From positions 1,550,001-1,614,000 of the forward strand of contig NZ_OBMJ01000001.1 in the NCBI RefSeq assembly GCF_900199205.1: a stretch of DNA of 64,000 bases. Direction: 5' to 3'. The translations under genes were made by a program, and so were the position numbers. Positions 1-8,784 of the stretch are shown here, one piece after another. The notes beneath the pieces are model-generated. The model searched no databases and was not told the origin of the DNA. It was given only the letters and a program-made list of their open reading frames with translations. Every line of letters starts with the position of its first letter. Position 1 is the stretch's first letter. Source of the stretch: Streptomyces sp. 1331.2. Its GTDB lineage: Bacteria > Actinomycetota > Actinomycetes > Streptomycetales > Streptomycetaceae.

Positions 1-611
1 TGGCGGCGCTGACGCTCACCATGGGCGTGCTCGCCCAGCCCTTCGCGGCCCGTCTGGACGACCACGGCAGCGCCCGGGCCACCCTCACCGCCATGGCCAC
101 CGTGATCGCCGGGCTGCTGATCGGCGCCCTCGCCGCCGAGCGCGACTCGGTGGGGCTGGTGCTCGTGGCTGCCGTCGTCCTCGGCACCGGGTACGGGCTG
201 ACGCTCGGCGCGGGACTGCACGAGGTGGAACGACTGGCGACGCGGAGCCGCGGCCCGACCTCCGCCTCGCTCTACCAGAGCACCATCTCCAGCGGCTTCC
301 TCACCCCGCTGCTGCTCGCCGGGACGGCCGGCCACGCCTCCTACCCGGCCCTGCTGGTGGGCATGGCCGTCGTGGGCGTGCTCTGCCTGGCCGTCACCGG
401 TGCGCACAGCCGCAGCCACCTGCCCGCGCTGGCGGACCCGGCGCGGTCGGGGACGGGGTCGGGGTCGGGGACGGGGTCGGGGACGAGCGAGGATTCGGGT
501 GAGGATCCGAACGACGATCCAAGCGAGGGTTCGTCCGTACAGTCCGTACAGTCCGGACCGAGACCGAGACCGACACCACCACCGAGGAGCCGACGACGAT
601 GGGCCGAGTGA
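1..611 (+). CDS. MFS transporter, C-terminal part (5' end outside window)
   Basis: Open from base 3 with no upstream stop, so the window begins inside the gene. About 200 C-terminal residues are visible: alternating hydrophobic helices (for example around bases 100-190 and 290-400) separated by short charged loops, as in the last helices of a major facilitator superfamily exporter. The last 60 residues are a Gly/Ser/Thr/Asp/Glu-rich low-complexity tail, probably cytoplasmic and disordered. The stop (TGA 609-611) overlaps the start of fdhD by 13 bases, so the two are likely cotranscribed. The substrate cannot be inferred from this fragment. Confidence 0.72.
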   Translation, partial: AALTLTMGVLAQPFAARLDDHGSARATLTAMATVIAGLLIGALAAERDSVGLVLVAAVVLGTGYGLTLGAGLHEVERLATRSRGPTSASLYQSTISSGFLTPLLLAGTAGHASYPALLVGMAVVGVLCLAVTGAHSRSHLPALADPARSGTGSGSGTGSGTSEDSGEDPNDDPSEGSSVQSVQSGPRPRPTPPPRSRRRWAE

Positions 612-1534
612 CCGTTCCGCGCAGGGTGCTGCGCCTGCGCCAGGGCACGCCCTCGCACCGCCCCGACACCCTGGCGGCCGAGGAGCCGATGGAGATCCGG
701 GTCGGCGGGCGCCCACTGACGGTGACCATGCGCACCCCGGGCAACGACTTCGACCTGGCGGCCGGTTTCCTGGTCAGCGAGGGCGCCCTGCAGGCCGCCG
801 ACCAGGTCGCCGGGATCCGCTACTGCGCGGGCGCCACCGCCGACGGCGGCAACACCTACAACATCGTCGACGTCGTGCTCGCCCCCGGTGTGCCCGCCCC
901 CGACGCCTCGCTGGAGCGCAACTTCTACACCACCTCCTCCTGCGGCCTGTGCGGCAAGGCCAGCCTGGACGCGGTGCGCACCACCGCGCCCTGGAGCGTC
1001 TCCGAGGACGGGCTGCGCGTCACCCCCGCGCTGCTGTCCGCCCTGCCCGACCGGCTGCGCGCCGCCCAGAAGGTCTTCGAGAGCACCGGCGGTCTGCACG
1101 CGGCGGGCCTGTTCGACGCGGAGGGGCGGCTGCTCTGCCTGCGCGAGGACGTCGGTCGGCACAACGCCGTGGACAAGGTGGTCGGCCACGCCCTGCGGGA
1201 GGGCCTGCTGCCGGCCCGCGGCACGGTGCTGATGGTCAGCGGCCGGGCCTCCTTCGAGCTGGTGCAGAAGGCCGTGATGGCGGGCATCCCGATGCTCGCC
1301 GCGGTCTCCGCGCCCTCCTCGCTGGCCGTGGACCTCGCCGAGGAGAGCGGCCTGACCCTGGTCGGCTTCCTGCGCGGCGAATCGATGAACGTCTACACCC
1401 GCACGGACCGCATCGACACCGGCCGCATCGACACCGACCGCACCGAGGGCCGCATCGACACCGACCGCACCGAGGGCCGCATCGACACGGAGCCGGCCAC
1501 CGGCCACGGGGCCGCCGCCCTCAAGGCCGAGTAG
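599..1534 (+). CDS. fdhD: Formate dehydrogenase accessory sulfurtransferase FdhD
   Basis: 311 residues. FdhD moves sulfur from an IscS-type desulfurase to the molybdenum/bis-MGD cofactor and is needed for formate dehydrogenase activity. The family Cys loop TSSCGLCGK is near residue 115, and the body reads as FdhD from residue 10 to about 270 ([15 protein letters not shown] early, [12 protein letters not shown] late). The ATG at 599 has GAGGAG 9 bases upstream. The C-terminal 40 residues are an unusual Arg/Ile/Asp/Thr repeat (RIDT-DRTEG units) encoded by near-identical DNA repeats at about 1400-1490, probably a local expansion rather than a domain. The molybdopterin enzyme at 2583 is the likely client. 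Confidence 0.93.
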   Translation: MGRVTVPRRVLRLRQGTPSHRPDTLAAEEPMEIRVGGRPLTVTMRTPGNDFDLAAGFLVSEGALQAADQVAGIRYCAGATADGGNTYNIVDVVLAPGVPAPDASLERNFYTTSSCGLCGKASLDAVRTTAPWSVSEDGLRVTPALLSALPDRLRAAQKVFESTGGLHAAGLFDAEGRLLCLREDVGRHNAVDKVVGHALREGLLPARGTVLMVSGRASFELVQKAVMAGIPMLAAVSAPSSLAVDLAEESGLTLVGFLRGESMNVYTRTDRIDTGRIDTDRTEGRIDTDRTEGRIDTEPATGHGAAALKAE

Positions 1535-2446
1535 ATGCTCTTCCGCCAGCTCGAATACCTCGTCGCCCTCGCCCGGGAGCGGCACTTCGCCCGGGCCGCC
1601 CAGGCCTGCCACGTCTCCCAGCCCGCCCTGTCCGAGGCCGTCCGCAAGCTGGAGGACGAGCTGAAGGTGCTGCTGGTGCGTCGCGGGCGAGCATTCGAGG
1701 GGCTGACTCCCGAGGGCGAGCGGATCGTTCGGTGGGCGCAGCGGATCCTGGCGGACCGGGACGCCCTGCGGGACGAGGTGGACGCCCTGCGCACCGGTCT
1801 GAGCGGACGGCTGCGGATCGGCTCGGTGCCGACCGCCTCGGGCGCCGTCTCGCTGCTCACCGGGCCGCTCTGCGCCGCCCATCCGCTGGCCACCGTGGAG
1901 CTGTCCACCGATCTGCGCTCCGAGGAACTGCTGCGCCAGGTACGGAACTTCGAGATCGACGCGGGCATCACCTACCTGCCCGGGCCCGGCGCCGACGACC
2001 TGCGCACGCTCCCCCTCTACGAGGAGCGGTACGTCCTGCTGACCAGCCCGGCCGACGGACCGGCCCGCCACTCCCGGGCGACCTGGGAGGAGGCCTCCCG
2101 GCTGCCGCTGTGCCTGCTGCACCCGGGCATGCAGGGCCGACGGGTGCTGGACGAGGTGTTCGCGGGCCTCGGGCTGGCGCCGACGCCGCGGGTCGAGACG
2201 GACTCGGTGGCCTCGCTCTTCGCCCACGTGCGCACCGGGCACTGGGCGAGCGTGGTGCCGTACGCCTGGCTGCACGTGTTCGGCGTGCCGCCCGGGATGC
2301 AGGCCGTCCCGCTGGTGGAGCCGGTGCACAGTGCACCGATCGGGCTGGTGATCGCCGCCCGGGAGCCGGGCTCGGTGATGGCGCGGGCGCTGCTGGAGGT
2401 CGCCCGGCGCACCGAGATCGCCGCCGTCCTGGGCAGCCTGCCCTGA
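1535..2446 (+). CDS. LysR family transcriptional regulator
   Basis: 303 residues. The N-terminal winged helix-turn-helix (residues 1-60, including ARAAQACHVSQPALSEAVRKLE) is typical of LysR proteins, followed by a periplasmic-binding-protein-like effector domain (about 90-295). The ATG directly abuts the fdhD stop (TAG 1532-1534), so it is translated with fdhD, and it lies 136 bp before the formate-dehydrogenase-like gene. It may control this molybdoenzyme locus; the effector is unknown. Most LysR regulators are divergent from their target, so this co-directional arrangement is slightly atypical. Confidence 0.9.
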   Translation: MLFRQLEYLVALARERHFARAAQACHVSQPALSEAVRKLEDELKVLLVRRGRAFEGLTPEGERIVRWAQRILADRDALRDEVDALRTGLSGRLRIGSVPTASGAVSLLTGPLCAAHPLATVELSTDLRSEELLRQVRNFEIDAGITYLPGPGADDLRTLPLYEERYVLLTSPADGPARHSRATWEEASRLPLCLLHPGMQGRRVLDEVFAGLGLAPTPRVETDSVASLFAHVRTGHWASVVPYAWLHVFGVPPGMQAVPLVEPVHSAPIGLVIAAREPGSVMARALLEVARRTEIAAVLGSLP

Positions 2447-2582
2447 CCGGAGTGCCGCCGGGCCGGGCGGCCTGCCCTGGCCCGCTCGGCCCGGGTCGCG
2501 GGCGGTGGGCGCCCGCCATAGCCTCGACCCGAGCGCCGGGTGTCCGCCGAATCCCGACCCCCGCGACGGAAGGCGATGTGCC

Positions 2583-4932
2583 GTGACCACCTCAGATGAC
2601 GCCGGGACCAGCGCTGGGACCACACCCGCCCACGCCGGGACCACCCCAGCCCAGGAGCGGCCCGAGCCCGAGGTGGGCCCCTCCCCCGACGGGGCTCCGC
2701 AGTTCGAGCCGTACCACCACCCGGCCGCGGGCTGGGGCGCGGCCAAGAGCGTGACCCGCTTCATGGTGCGCGAGGGCGCGTACGTGGACGGGCCGCGCGC
2801 GGTGATGCGGATGAACCACGAGAACGGGGGCTTCGACTGCCCCGGCTGCGCCTGGCCCGACGACACCAAGGGCCTGCACCTGGACATCTGCGAGAACGGC
2901 ATCAAGCACGTCACCTGGGAGATGACCCGCAGGCGGGTCGGCCGCGAGTTCTTCGCCGCGCACTCGGTGACCGAGCTGTCCGGGTGGAGCGACTTCGCCC
3001 TGGAGGACCAGGGCCGGCTCACCGAGCCGATGGTGTACGACTCCGCCACCGACCACTACGTGCCGATCGGCTGGAAGGAGGCCTTCGACCTGGTCGGCCG
3101 GGCCCTGCGCGGACTGGACGACCCGAACCAGGCGGCGTTCTACACCTCCGGCCGGCTCGGCAACGAGGCGACCTTCCTGTACCAGCTGATGGCCCGCGAG
3201 CTGGGCACCAACAACCTGCCGGACTGCTCCAACATGTGCCACGAGGCCAGCGGGCGGGCCCTGCAGGCCGCGCTCGGCACGGGGAAGGGGACGGTCGACC
3301 TCAAGGACTGGGAGGTCACCGACGCGCTGTTCATCCTGGGCGTCAACGTGGCCTCCAACGCGCCCCGGATGCTGACCGCGCTCGCCGAGGCGTTCAAGCG
3401 CGGCGCGCAGATCGTGCACGTCAATCCGCTGGTCGAGGCGGCGGCAAGGCGGACGATCATCCCGCACGACTTCACGGACATGGCGCTGAACAAGTCCACC
3501 CGCACCGGCACGCTGAACCTGCAGCCGCGCATCGGCGGCGACATGGCGCTGCTGCGCGGCATGGCGAAGGCCGTCCTGGAGCAGTCCGCGACCGACGACA
3601 AGGCGCTGGACCAGCTGTTCATCGACCGCCACACCACCGGTTTCGAGGCCTACCGGGAGGTCTGCGCGGCCACGCCCTGGGAGGAGATCGAGCGCCAGAG
3701 CGGGCTGGGCCGGGCGGACGTCCTCAAGGCCGCGCGGATCTACCGCGACGCCGACCGTTCGATCTTCAGCTGGTGCCTGGGCATCACCCAGCACGAGCAC
3801 GGTGTGGACACCGTCCGGGAGATCGTCAACCTCCTGCTGCTGCGCGGCAACCTGGGCCGCGAGGGCGCCGGGCCGTCCCCCGTGCGCGGGCACAGCAACG
3901 TCCAGGGCAACCGCACCTGCGGCATCGACCACCGGCCGGACGGGGAGTTCCTGGACCGGCTCGCCGAGGTGTGCGGGATCGAGCCGCCGCGCGAGCACGG
4001 CCTGGACACCGTCGCCACCATCGAGGCGATGCGGCGCGGCGCGGTCAGGGTCTTCGTCGGCATGGGCGGCAACTTCGCGCTCGCCGCACCGGACACGCCC
4101 TACACCTACGAGGCACTCGGCCGGTGCGAGCTGACCGTCCAGGTGAGCACCAAGCTGAACCGCAGCCACCTGGTGCACGGCCGCAGCGCGCTGATCCTGC
4201 CGTGCCTGGGCCGCACCGAGAAGGACCACCAGCGCGGAGGGGTGCAGTCCACCTCGGTCGAGGACTCCATGAGCATGGTTCATCTCTCGGTCGGCATGAA
4301 GAAACCGGCCTCATCGCACCTGCTCTCCGAGCCCGCGATCATCGCCGGGATGGCCCGCGCGGCGCTGCCGGACAGCCCCACCCCGTGGGAGTGGTACATC
4401 GAGGACTACGACCGGATCCGCGACACCATGGCACGGGTGCTGGACGGCTTCGAGGACTTCAACCGCCGGGTGCGGCTGCCGCTGGGGTTCCGGATCAAGC
4501 AGCCGGCCCGCGAGCTGGTCTTCCTGACCCCCTCCGGGAAGGCCGAGTTCTCCACCGCCCCGCTGCCCGACGTCGTCCCCGAGCCCGGCACCCTGGCGCT
4601 GGGCACCATGCGCTCGCACGACCAGTGGAACACCACCATCTACTCGGACAACGACCGCTACCGGGGCGTGAAGAACCTGCGCACGCTGGTCTTCCTGAAC
4701 AAGGACGACATGCGTGAGCGCGGCATCGACGAGTTCGACCGGGTGGACGTCACCAGCACCGCCCGGGACGGCAGCACCCGCTCGGTGACCGGCTACCTGG
4801 CCGTCCCGTACGACATCCCGCGCGGCCGGGTACATGCCGGAGATGAACGTGCTGTGCGCGATCGGCGACTACAGCACCCAGAGCGACCAGCCGATCATGA
4901 AGCACCTCAAGGTGACCGTGACGAAGTCATGA
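2583..4932 (+). CDS. FdhF/YdeP-type molybdopterin oxidoreductase (formate dehydrogenase-like), frameshifted near the 3' end
   Basis: Molybdopterin oxidoreductase alpha subunit of the FdhF/YdeP family, likely oxidising formate or a related small molecule with bis-MGD. The GTG at 2583 has GGAAGG 9 bases upstream. Conserved stretches include CPGCAWPD near residue 93 and SNMCHEASGRAL near 215, where the metal ligand is expected. After YDIPRG (to about 4825) the frame reads a Gly/Arg-rich artefact to 5003, whereas the +1 frame from 4832 gives YMPEMNVLCAIGDY and stops at TGA 4930-4932, matching the expected family terminus. The break is compatible with loss of about 5 bases or gain of 1. It is either a real late frameshift or a sequencing error. 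fdhD upstream supports the assignment. Confidence 0.85.
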
Positions 4933-4936
4933 GGGG

Positions 4937-5106
4937 CATGAGCTCGGCTCACGCAGCACGGCATGAGCGTCGTTCATGGCCACGGCATGAGAGTTGTTCA
5001 TGACCTCCGCATGAGAGTTGTTCATACGCAAGGCGGCATGAGAGTTGTTCATGGCCACCACGGCATGAGGTCCGCTCATGCGCGAAGGCATGAGCGGACC
5101 TCATGC
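4937..5106 (+). repeat. Seven-copy degenerate tandem array of a CATGAG...CTCATG-type element
   Basis: CATGAG recurs at 4937, 4962, 4986, 5010, 5037, 5064 and 5089, a spacing of 24-27 bp. Each copy is itself a short imperfect inverted repeat; the central three are CATGAGAGTTGTTCAT(G). The array starts 5 bp after the corrected stop of the molybdoenzyme and ends 14 bp before the convergent gene at 5121. The last two copies are perfect inverses and form the terminator listed separately. An ORF crossing the array (4963-5169) encodes only the repeat and is not a believable gene. Confidence 0.85.
5063..5106. terminator. Strong bidirectional hairpin between convergent genes
   Basis: GCATGAGGTCCGCTCATGC (5063-5081) is perfectly complementary to 5088-5106: a 19-bp stem with a 6-nt loop. 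No clear U tract follows, as is common in high-GC actinomycetes. It lies between the molybdoenzyme (+) and the DUF3533 gene (-). Confidence 0.75.
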
Positions 5107-5120
5107 GGCCCTCCGACCGC

Positions 5121-6440
5121 TCAGTCGCTCGGCTGGGGCGTCCAGCGGTGCAGGCCCTTGCGGTCGTAGTAGCGGGTCATCCCGAAGCCGAACGCCAGGG
5201 CCAGCACCACGCCGATGGCGATCATGATCCAGCCGCGGGCCAGCCCGGCGTTCCCCCGGGCGTCGAAGAACAGGATGGCCCGGATGCCGTCGCTGAGCTG
5301 GCGCATCGGCTCGAAGACGCTCAGGAAGCGGTAGAAGCCGGGCACCGCCTGCAGCGGGACGGTCGCGCCGGAGGAGGGCAGGGCCAGCGCGATGAAGACG
5401 AACATCGACACCAGCTGCCCGATCCCGCCGAACGCGGCGTTGATCGCCTGCACCCCGAGGCCGACGGCGAGGCTGGCGCAGTAGGCGAAGAGCCAGAGCA
5501 TCGCCAGGTGCGGGGCGTCCATGCCGAGGATGCCGACCGTGCAGAGCATCACCAGGGAGGTGGTGAGCAGCATGATCCCGGCCGTCATGACCATCTTGAG
5601 CAGCAGGGTCTGGGTGCGGTCGATCGGGACGGTCGGGCGGCGGGTGTGCCAGGGGCCGATCTCGCTGTCGCTGTAGCCGAGGGCGGTGTCGACACCGCTG
5701 TGGATCATGTTGCCGCCGATGAAGCCGGTCAGGACGGCGAGCAGGGTGAAGTAGAAGGCGCTCAGGCCGAGCCCGCTGTGACTGCCGATCGGGTGGCCGA
5801 CCTGGGTGGCGACGGCGAACGGGTCGGCGAGCAGCAGTCGGGCGGTGGCTCCGGTGTCCGGGCCCGCGGGAGTGGCCGAGCCCGGGGCGGGGGTGGCCGG
5901 CAGGGCGGCCAGCAGCTCACGGCCTGCCGCCTGGGAGCCCTGGTGGGCGGCGTTCTGGGCGATCTGGGAGGCCAACGAGGAGCCGAGGCTGCCCAGGCCG
6001 GGGTTGGTCAGTACGGTCAGGGTCGGCCGTTCGGTGGCCCCGCCGGTGACCAGCGCGGTGACGGCGGCGGTGAAGTCCTCGGGGACGACCAGCGCGCCGT
6101 AGACCTTACCGGCGGCGAGCTGTTCGCGGAGCCCGGCCTGGTCCACCTGCCGCCAGTCGACGGTGCGGCCGGGGGTGCCGGCCACGATCGCCTTGGTCAG
6201 CCGGGTGCCGAAGTTCTCCGGCTGGCCGGGCGGCGGTGCGCCCCGGTCCGCGTTCACCAGGGCGATCGGCAGCCGGTGCAGATGGCCGGTCGGATTGACG
6301 ATGCCGCCCATGTAGAGCAGTGAGAGGACGACGGCCAGCAGGCCGCACAGGACGGTGGGGAAGAGCCACAGCTTCGGACGCCGGGCGAGCGAGAGCGCCC
6401 GGGCCTGCCGGGGAGCCTCCTGGGAGCCTGCGGTCGCCAT
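5121..6440 (-). CDS. YhgE/Pip-like DUF3533 membrane protein (ABC-2 permease fold)
   Basis: About 439 residues. One N-terminal transmembrane helix (about residues 27-50, LWLFPTVLCGLLAVVLSLLY), a soluble extracellular domain of about 170 residues, then five or six C-terminal helices (about 210-430), as in YhgE/Pip and DUF3533 proteins related to ABC-2 permeases. The ATG at 6440 is preferred because GAGGGG precedes it; the open frame extends to 6464 without a better site. No ATPase partner is adjacent. The role is unknown; members are linked to export of or response to cell-envelope-active compounds. It is divergent from the deaminase at 6681. Confidence 0.75.
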   Translation of the reverse strand: MATAGSQEAPRQARALSLARRPKLWLFPTVLCGLLAVVLSLLYMGGIVNPTGHLHRLPIALVNADRGAPPPGQPENFGTRLTKAIVAGTPGRTVDWRQVDQAGLREQLAAGKVYGALVVPEDFTAAVTALVTGGATERPTLTVLTNPGLGSLGSSLASQIAQNAAHQGSQAAGRELLAALPATPAPGSATPAGPDTGATARLLLADPFAVATQVGHPIGSHSGLGLSAFYFTLLAVLTGFIGGNMIHSGVDTALGYSDSEIGPWHTRRPTVPIDRTQTLLLKMVMTAGIMLLTTSLVMLCTVGILGMDAPHLAMLWLFAYCASLAVGLGVQAINAAFGGIGQLVSMFVFIALALPSSGATVPLQAVPGFYRFLSVFEPMRQLSDGIRAILFFDARGNAGLARGWIMIAIGVVLALAFGFGMTRYYDRKGLHRWTPQPSD

Positions 6441-6680
6441 GCCACCCCTCGGGTTCGGGCACAACCTGGTGCCGCGTCAGGTACGGCGGGAAGTCGTTCC
6501 GTGGCAGCCGGAGGGACAAACCCCGCGTCACCCGGGCGGCCGTCGCCCCAACGACCGGGACCGCCAAGCGGGCCTGTTCGGCCACCACCACGCGAACGGG
6601 CAGGAACGCCGGCCTGGAGGGACGTGGCCGCGGACAATGCTGCGGAACCCCCGTACACCGACCGGACGGAGCACACCGCG

Positions 6681-7261
6681 GTGTTGAGCAGGCGTCACTT
6701 CATGGGCTCGGTCGGCGCGGTGGGGCTCGCGCCGTACGCGGCACCGGCGGCGGCCGTCGCCGTGACTGCCGCCGCGCCGCGGAGCCACGAGCACCACATG
6801 GCGGCGGCGATCGAGGAGGGGCGCCGCAACGAGCGCTACCCCTTCGGCGCGGTGATCGTCCGCTCCGGCCGGGTGGTCGCCCGGGGCACCGCCTCCGCGG
6901 ACAGCCCGACCCAGCACGGCGAAATGGTCGCCATCGACGACTACGGACAGCCCTACGGCGGTCCCGCATGGGCCGACACCGCCCTGTACACCACCCCGAA
7001 CCCTGCCCCATGTGCATGAGCGCCTGCGCCTGGGCCGGCATCGGCCAGGTCGTCTGGGCGACCTCGATCGAGGGGCTGCGCCGCACCGGCCTGGACCAGA
7101 TCGACCTGTCCGCCACCGCCGTGGCCAAGGCCACCGGATCCTTCTACCACCCGGGCCTGCTGCTGGGCGGGGTGCTCGCCGCCGAGACGGACGAGCTGTT
7201 CCGCCGCGCCCAGGTCATCCGCGGCGGCGGCAGCGAGGACGGCAGTGAGGACGGGTCGTAG
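6681..7261 (+). pseudogene. Tat-signal nucleoside/cytidine deaminase-like protein, frameshifted
   Basis: The GTG at 6681 has GGACGGAG 9 bases upstream. It opens a frame with a twin-arginine-like leader (LSRRHFMGSVGAVG plus an Ala-rich hydrophobic run), then a deaminase fold with the zinc motif HGE (about 6918-6926). The frame ends at 7019. The downstream half, with the second zinc motif (PCPMC) and the C-terminus, lies in another frame to TAG 7259-7261. Restoring one base at about 6989-6995 (CCGAACCC read as CCGGAACCC) yields the continuous ALYTT-EPCPMCMSACAW. Without repair the product lacks its zinc cysteines and should be inactive. An exported deaminase is unusual in itself. A sequencing error cannot be excluded. 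Confidence 0.72.
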
Positions 7262-7353
7262 GGCAGCAGATCGCACCGCGGGAAGGGCGCCGACCGACGA
7301 CCTGCGTGCCCGCACCGGACGTCGGTCCCACCCACTTCCGGTTCCCCCGGTTC

Positions 7354-7560
7354 CTACGCCGGGCGGGTTCCGTCCGGGTAGGCGAGTACGGCCAGGACGC
7401 GGCGGTTGTCGTCGTCGGAGGCGCCGAGGCCGAGCTTGGCGAAGATGGTGGAGGTGTGATTGCTGACCGCGCCCTCGCTGAAGTGGAGGCGTTGGGCGAT
7501 CGCGGCGTTGGAGCGGCCCCCGGCCATCATCGCGAGGACGTCGCGGGCGAGGGCGAGGCC
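7354..7560 (-). pseudogene. Remnant of a NarL/LuxR-type response regulator (HTH only)
   Basis: On the minus strand about 65 residues read as the C-terminal LuxR-type DNA-binding domain of a NarL-family response regulator: RDVLAMMAGGRSNAAIAQRL, then SEGAVSNHTSTIFAKLGL and DDNRRVLAVLAY. The same frame continues upstream to 7872 only as Pro/Arg-rich sequence with no receiver domain, and no histidine kinase is adjacent. I read this as a decayed 3' fragment. Confidence 0.6.
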
Positions 7561-7897
7561 GGCGGACGCCGGGAGGAGACCGAGGGGCGGTCCGAGCAGC
7601 CCGCGCAGCGGCAACAGGCCCTGTCCTCCGGTGCGGGGTGGGTCTGGGCCCACCCCCCCGGTCGGGGGAAGGCGATGCTGCCGGGCGTTCCGGTGGCGCC
7701 GAGGCGTTCCGGTGGGGCGTTCCAGGTGAGGGAGAAAGGGCAGGTCAGAGGGGGTGAGACCGTTCCAGTGTCCCGGTTGGGTGGGGAGGTCTGGCGGGTG
7801 GGACGGGCGGGGGGCCACTGTGGTGGTCGGCGGCCGGTGGCGTTGGCCCGGCCGCCCGGTCTGCTCGTTCATCCACCACTGTCACGGGGGAACCTCC
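7561..7897. other. Gene-free interval between LuxR remnant and lipoprotein
   Basis: No supportable gene is visible on either strand. The minus-strand frame running through it is Pro/Arg/Gly-rich and resembles degenerated coding sequence. The right end must hold the promoter of the lipoprotein gene; a Shine-Dalgarno (GGGGGA) lies at about 7885-7890. Confidence 0.45.
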
Positions 7898-8659
7898 ATG
7901 TCCGTTCGTCGTGTTCTGTTCGTCCCGGCTGCCCTCGCCCTCGGGGCCGCGCTCAGCCTGACCGCCTGCCAGTCCGGTGGCGGTTCGGGCGGTGCGCAGC
8001 AGTCGGCGAAGCCCACCCAGGCGGCCCCGGCCGGCTCGGCTCCGACGGCCGGGACGGTGGCCGCGCCGCTGGCCGGTACTTCGGCTGCACCGGTGTCAGG
8101 GGCTTCGGCCACGCCTGCCGCCAACGGCGCTCCGGGGCGCGCCGAGTCGCCTGCTGCGCCCGCTGCCCCGGGCGGGGGCGGCGGTGACAGCTACGCGTAC
8201 TCCCACCCCTGCGAGTCGAAGAAGCTGTCGGTCCGGGTGACCAGCCGGGCCGGGGCGCCGAGCCAGCGGGTGATCGAGGTCCGCAACCAGGGGACGACGG
8301 CCTGCGGTCTGGGCTACTACCCGCTGCTGAGCCTCGGTGACTCGCACTCGGCCGACCGCGGCAAGGACGTCAGGCCGCTGGTGCCCAGCGGGCTGGGCGG
8401 TGCCCCGGCGTACCCGGTGGCGCCCGGCCGGACGGCGTACGCGGTGCTCGACCTCAACCCGGGTGGGGCGGGCTCCGGCACCGTGTCCGGTGTCGACGAG
8501 GTGAACGTCCTGGCCGACGGGGACCACATGCCCGTCGCCGAGACGCTGAACTTCCCGCTCGGGCAGGGCGCGAAGGTGCTCAGGCCGAAGCTGGGCCTGT
8601 ACCGCGACAGCGTGGCGGATGCGGCCGCCTCGGCGGCCACCGCGGACCGGCAGTCCTGA
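7898..8659 (+). CDS. DUF4232-type secreted lipoprotein
   Basis: 253 residues from ATG 7898, with GGGGGA about 7 bases upstream. Type II signal peptide: basic start, hydrophobic core and lipobox LTAC (Cys at about residue 25). A Gly/Ala/Ser/Pro-rich linker (about 26-100) precedes a compact domain (about 105-240) with conserved Cys residues, resembling the DUF4232 family of actinobacterial surface lipoproteins. It is probably anchored to the outer face of the membrane; function unknown. The next gene, 125 bp downstream, encodes a membrane-bound HTH protein with its own extracytoplasmic domain. Confidence 0.82.
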   Translation: MSVRRVLFVPAALALGAALSLTACQSGGGSGGAQQSAKPTQAAPAGSAPTAGTVAAPLAGTSAAPVSGASATPAANGAPGRAESPAAPAAPGGGGGDSYAYSHPCESKKLSVRVTSRAGAPSQRVIEVRNQGTTACGLGYYPLLSLGDSHSADRGKDVRPLVPSGLGGAPAYPVAPGRTAYAVLDLNPGGAGSGTVSGVDEVNVLADGDHMPVAETLNFPLGQGAKVLRPKLGLYRDSVADAAASAATADRQS

Positions 8660-8784
8660 GCGGGGCGGTCGGTCGCGGGGCCGCCGTGCTGCCCCTCCCC
8701 CGAGCGCTCCGGCGTAGAGCCGGTACCGTGAGCTGCGGCTTCGAGCAGATCCGGGGCCGGTCCGGGGCGAGGGGTGGACGGCGC

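Noticed and set aside
341..3049. 902-residue minus-strand frame opposite fdhD, lysR and the molybdoenzyme
   Set aside because: Arg/Gly/Gln/His-rich translation without domains; antisense shadow of well-supported plus-strand genes caused by GC bias.
4937..5106. CRISPR array
   Set aside because: Repeat units differ, spacers are only a few bases and no cas genes exist nearby.
4963..5169. Short plus-strand ORF encoding repeated GMRVVHGH-like units
   Set aside because: It is simply the translation of the CATGAG tandem array and terminator; no independent evidence of coding.
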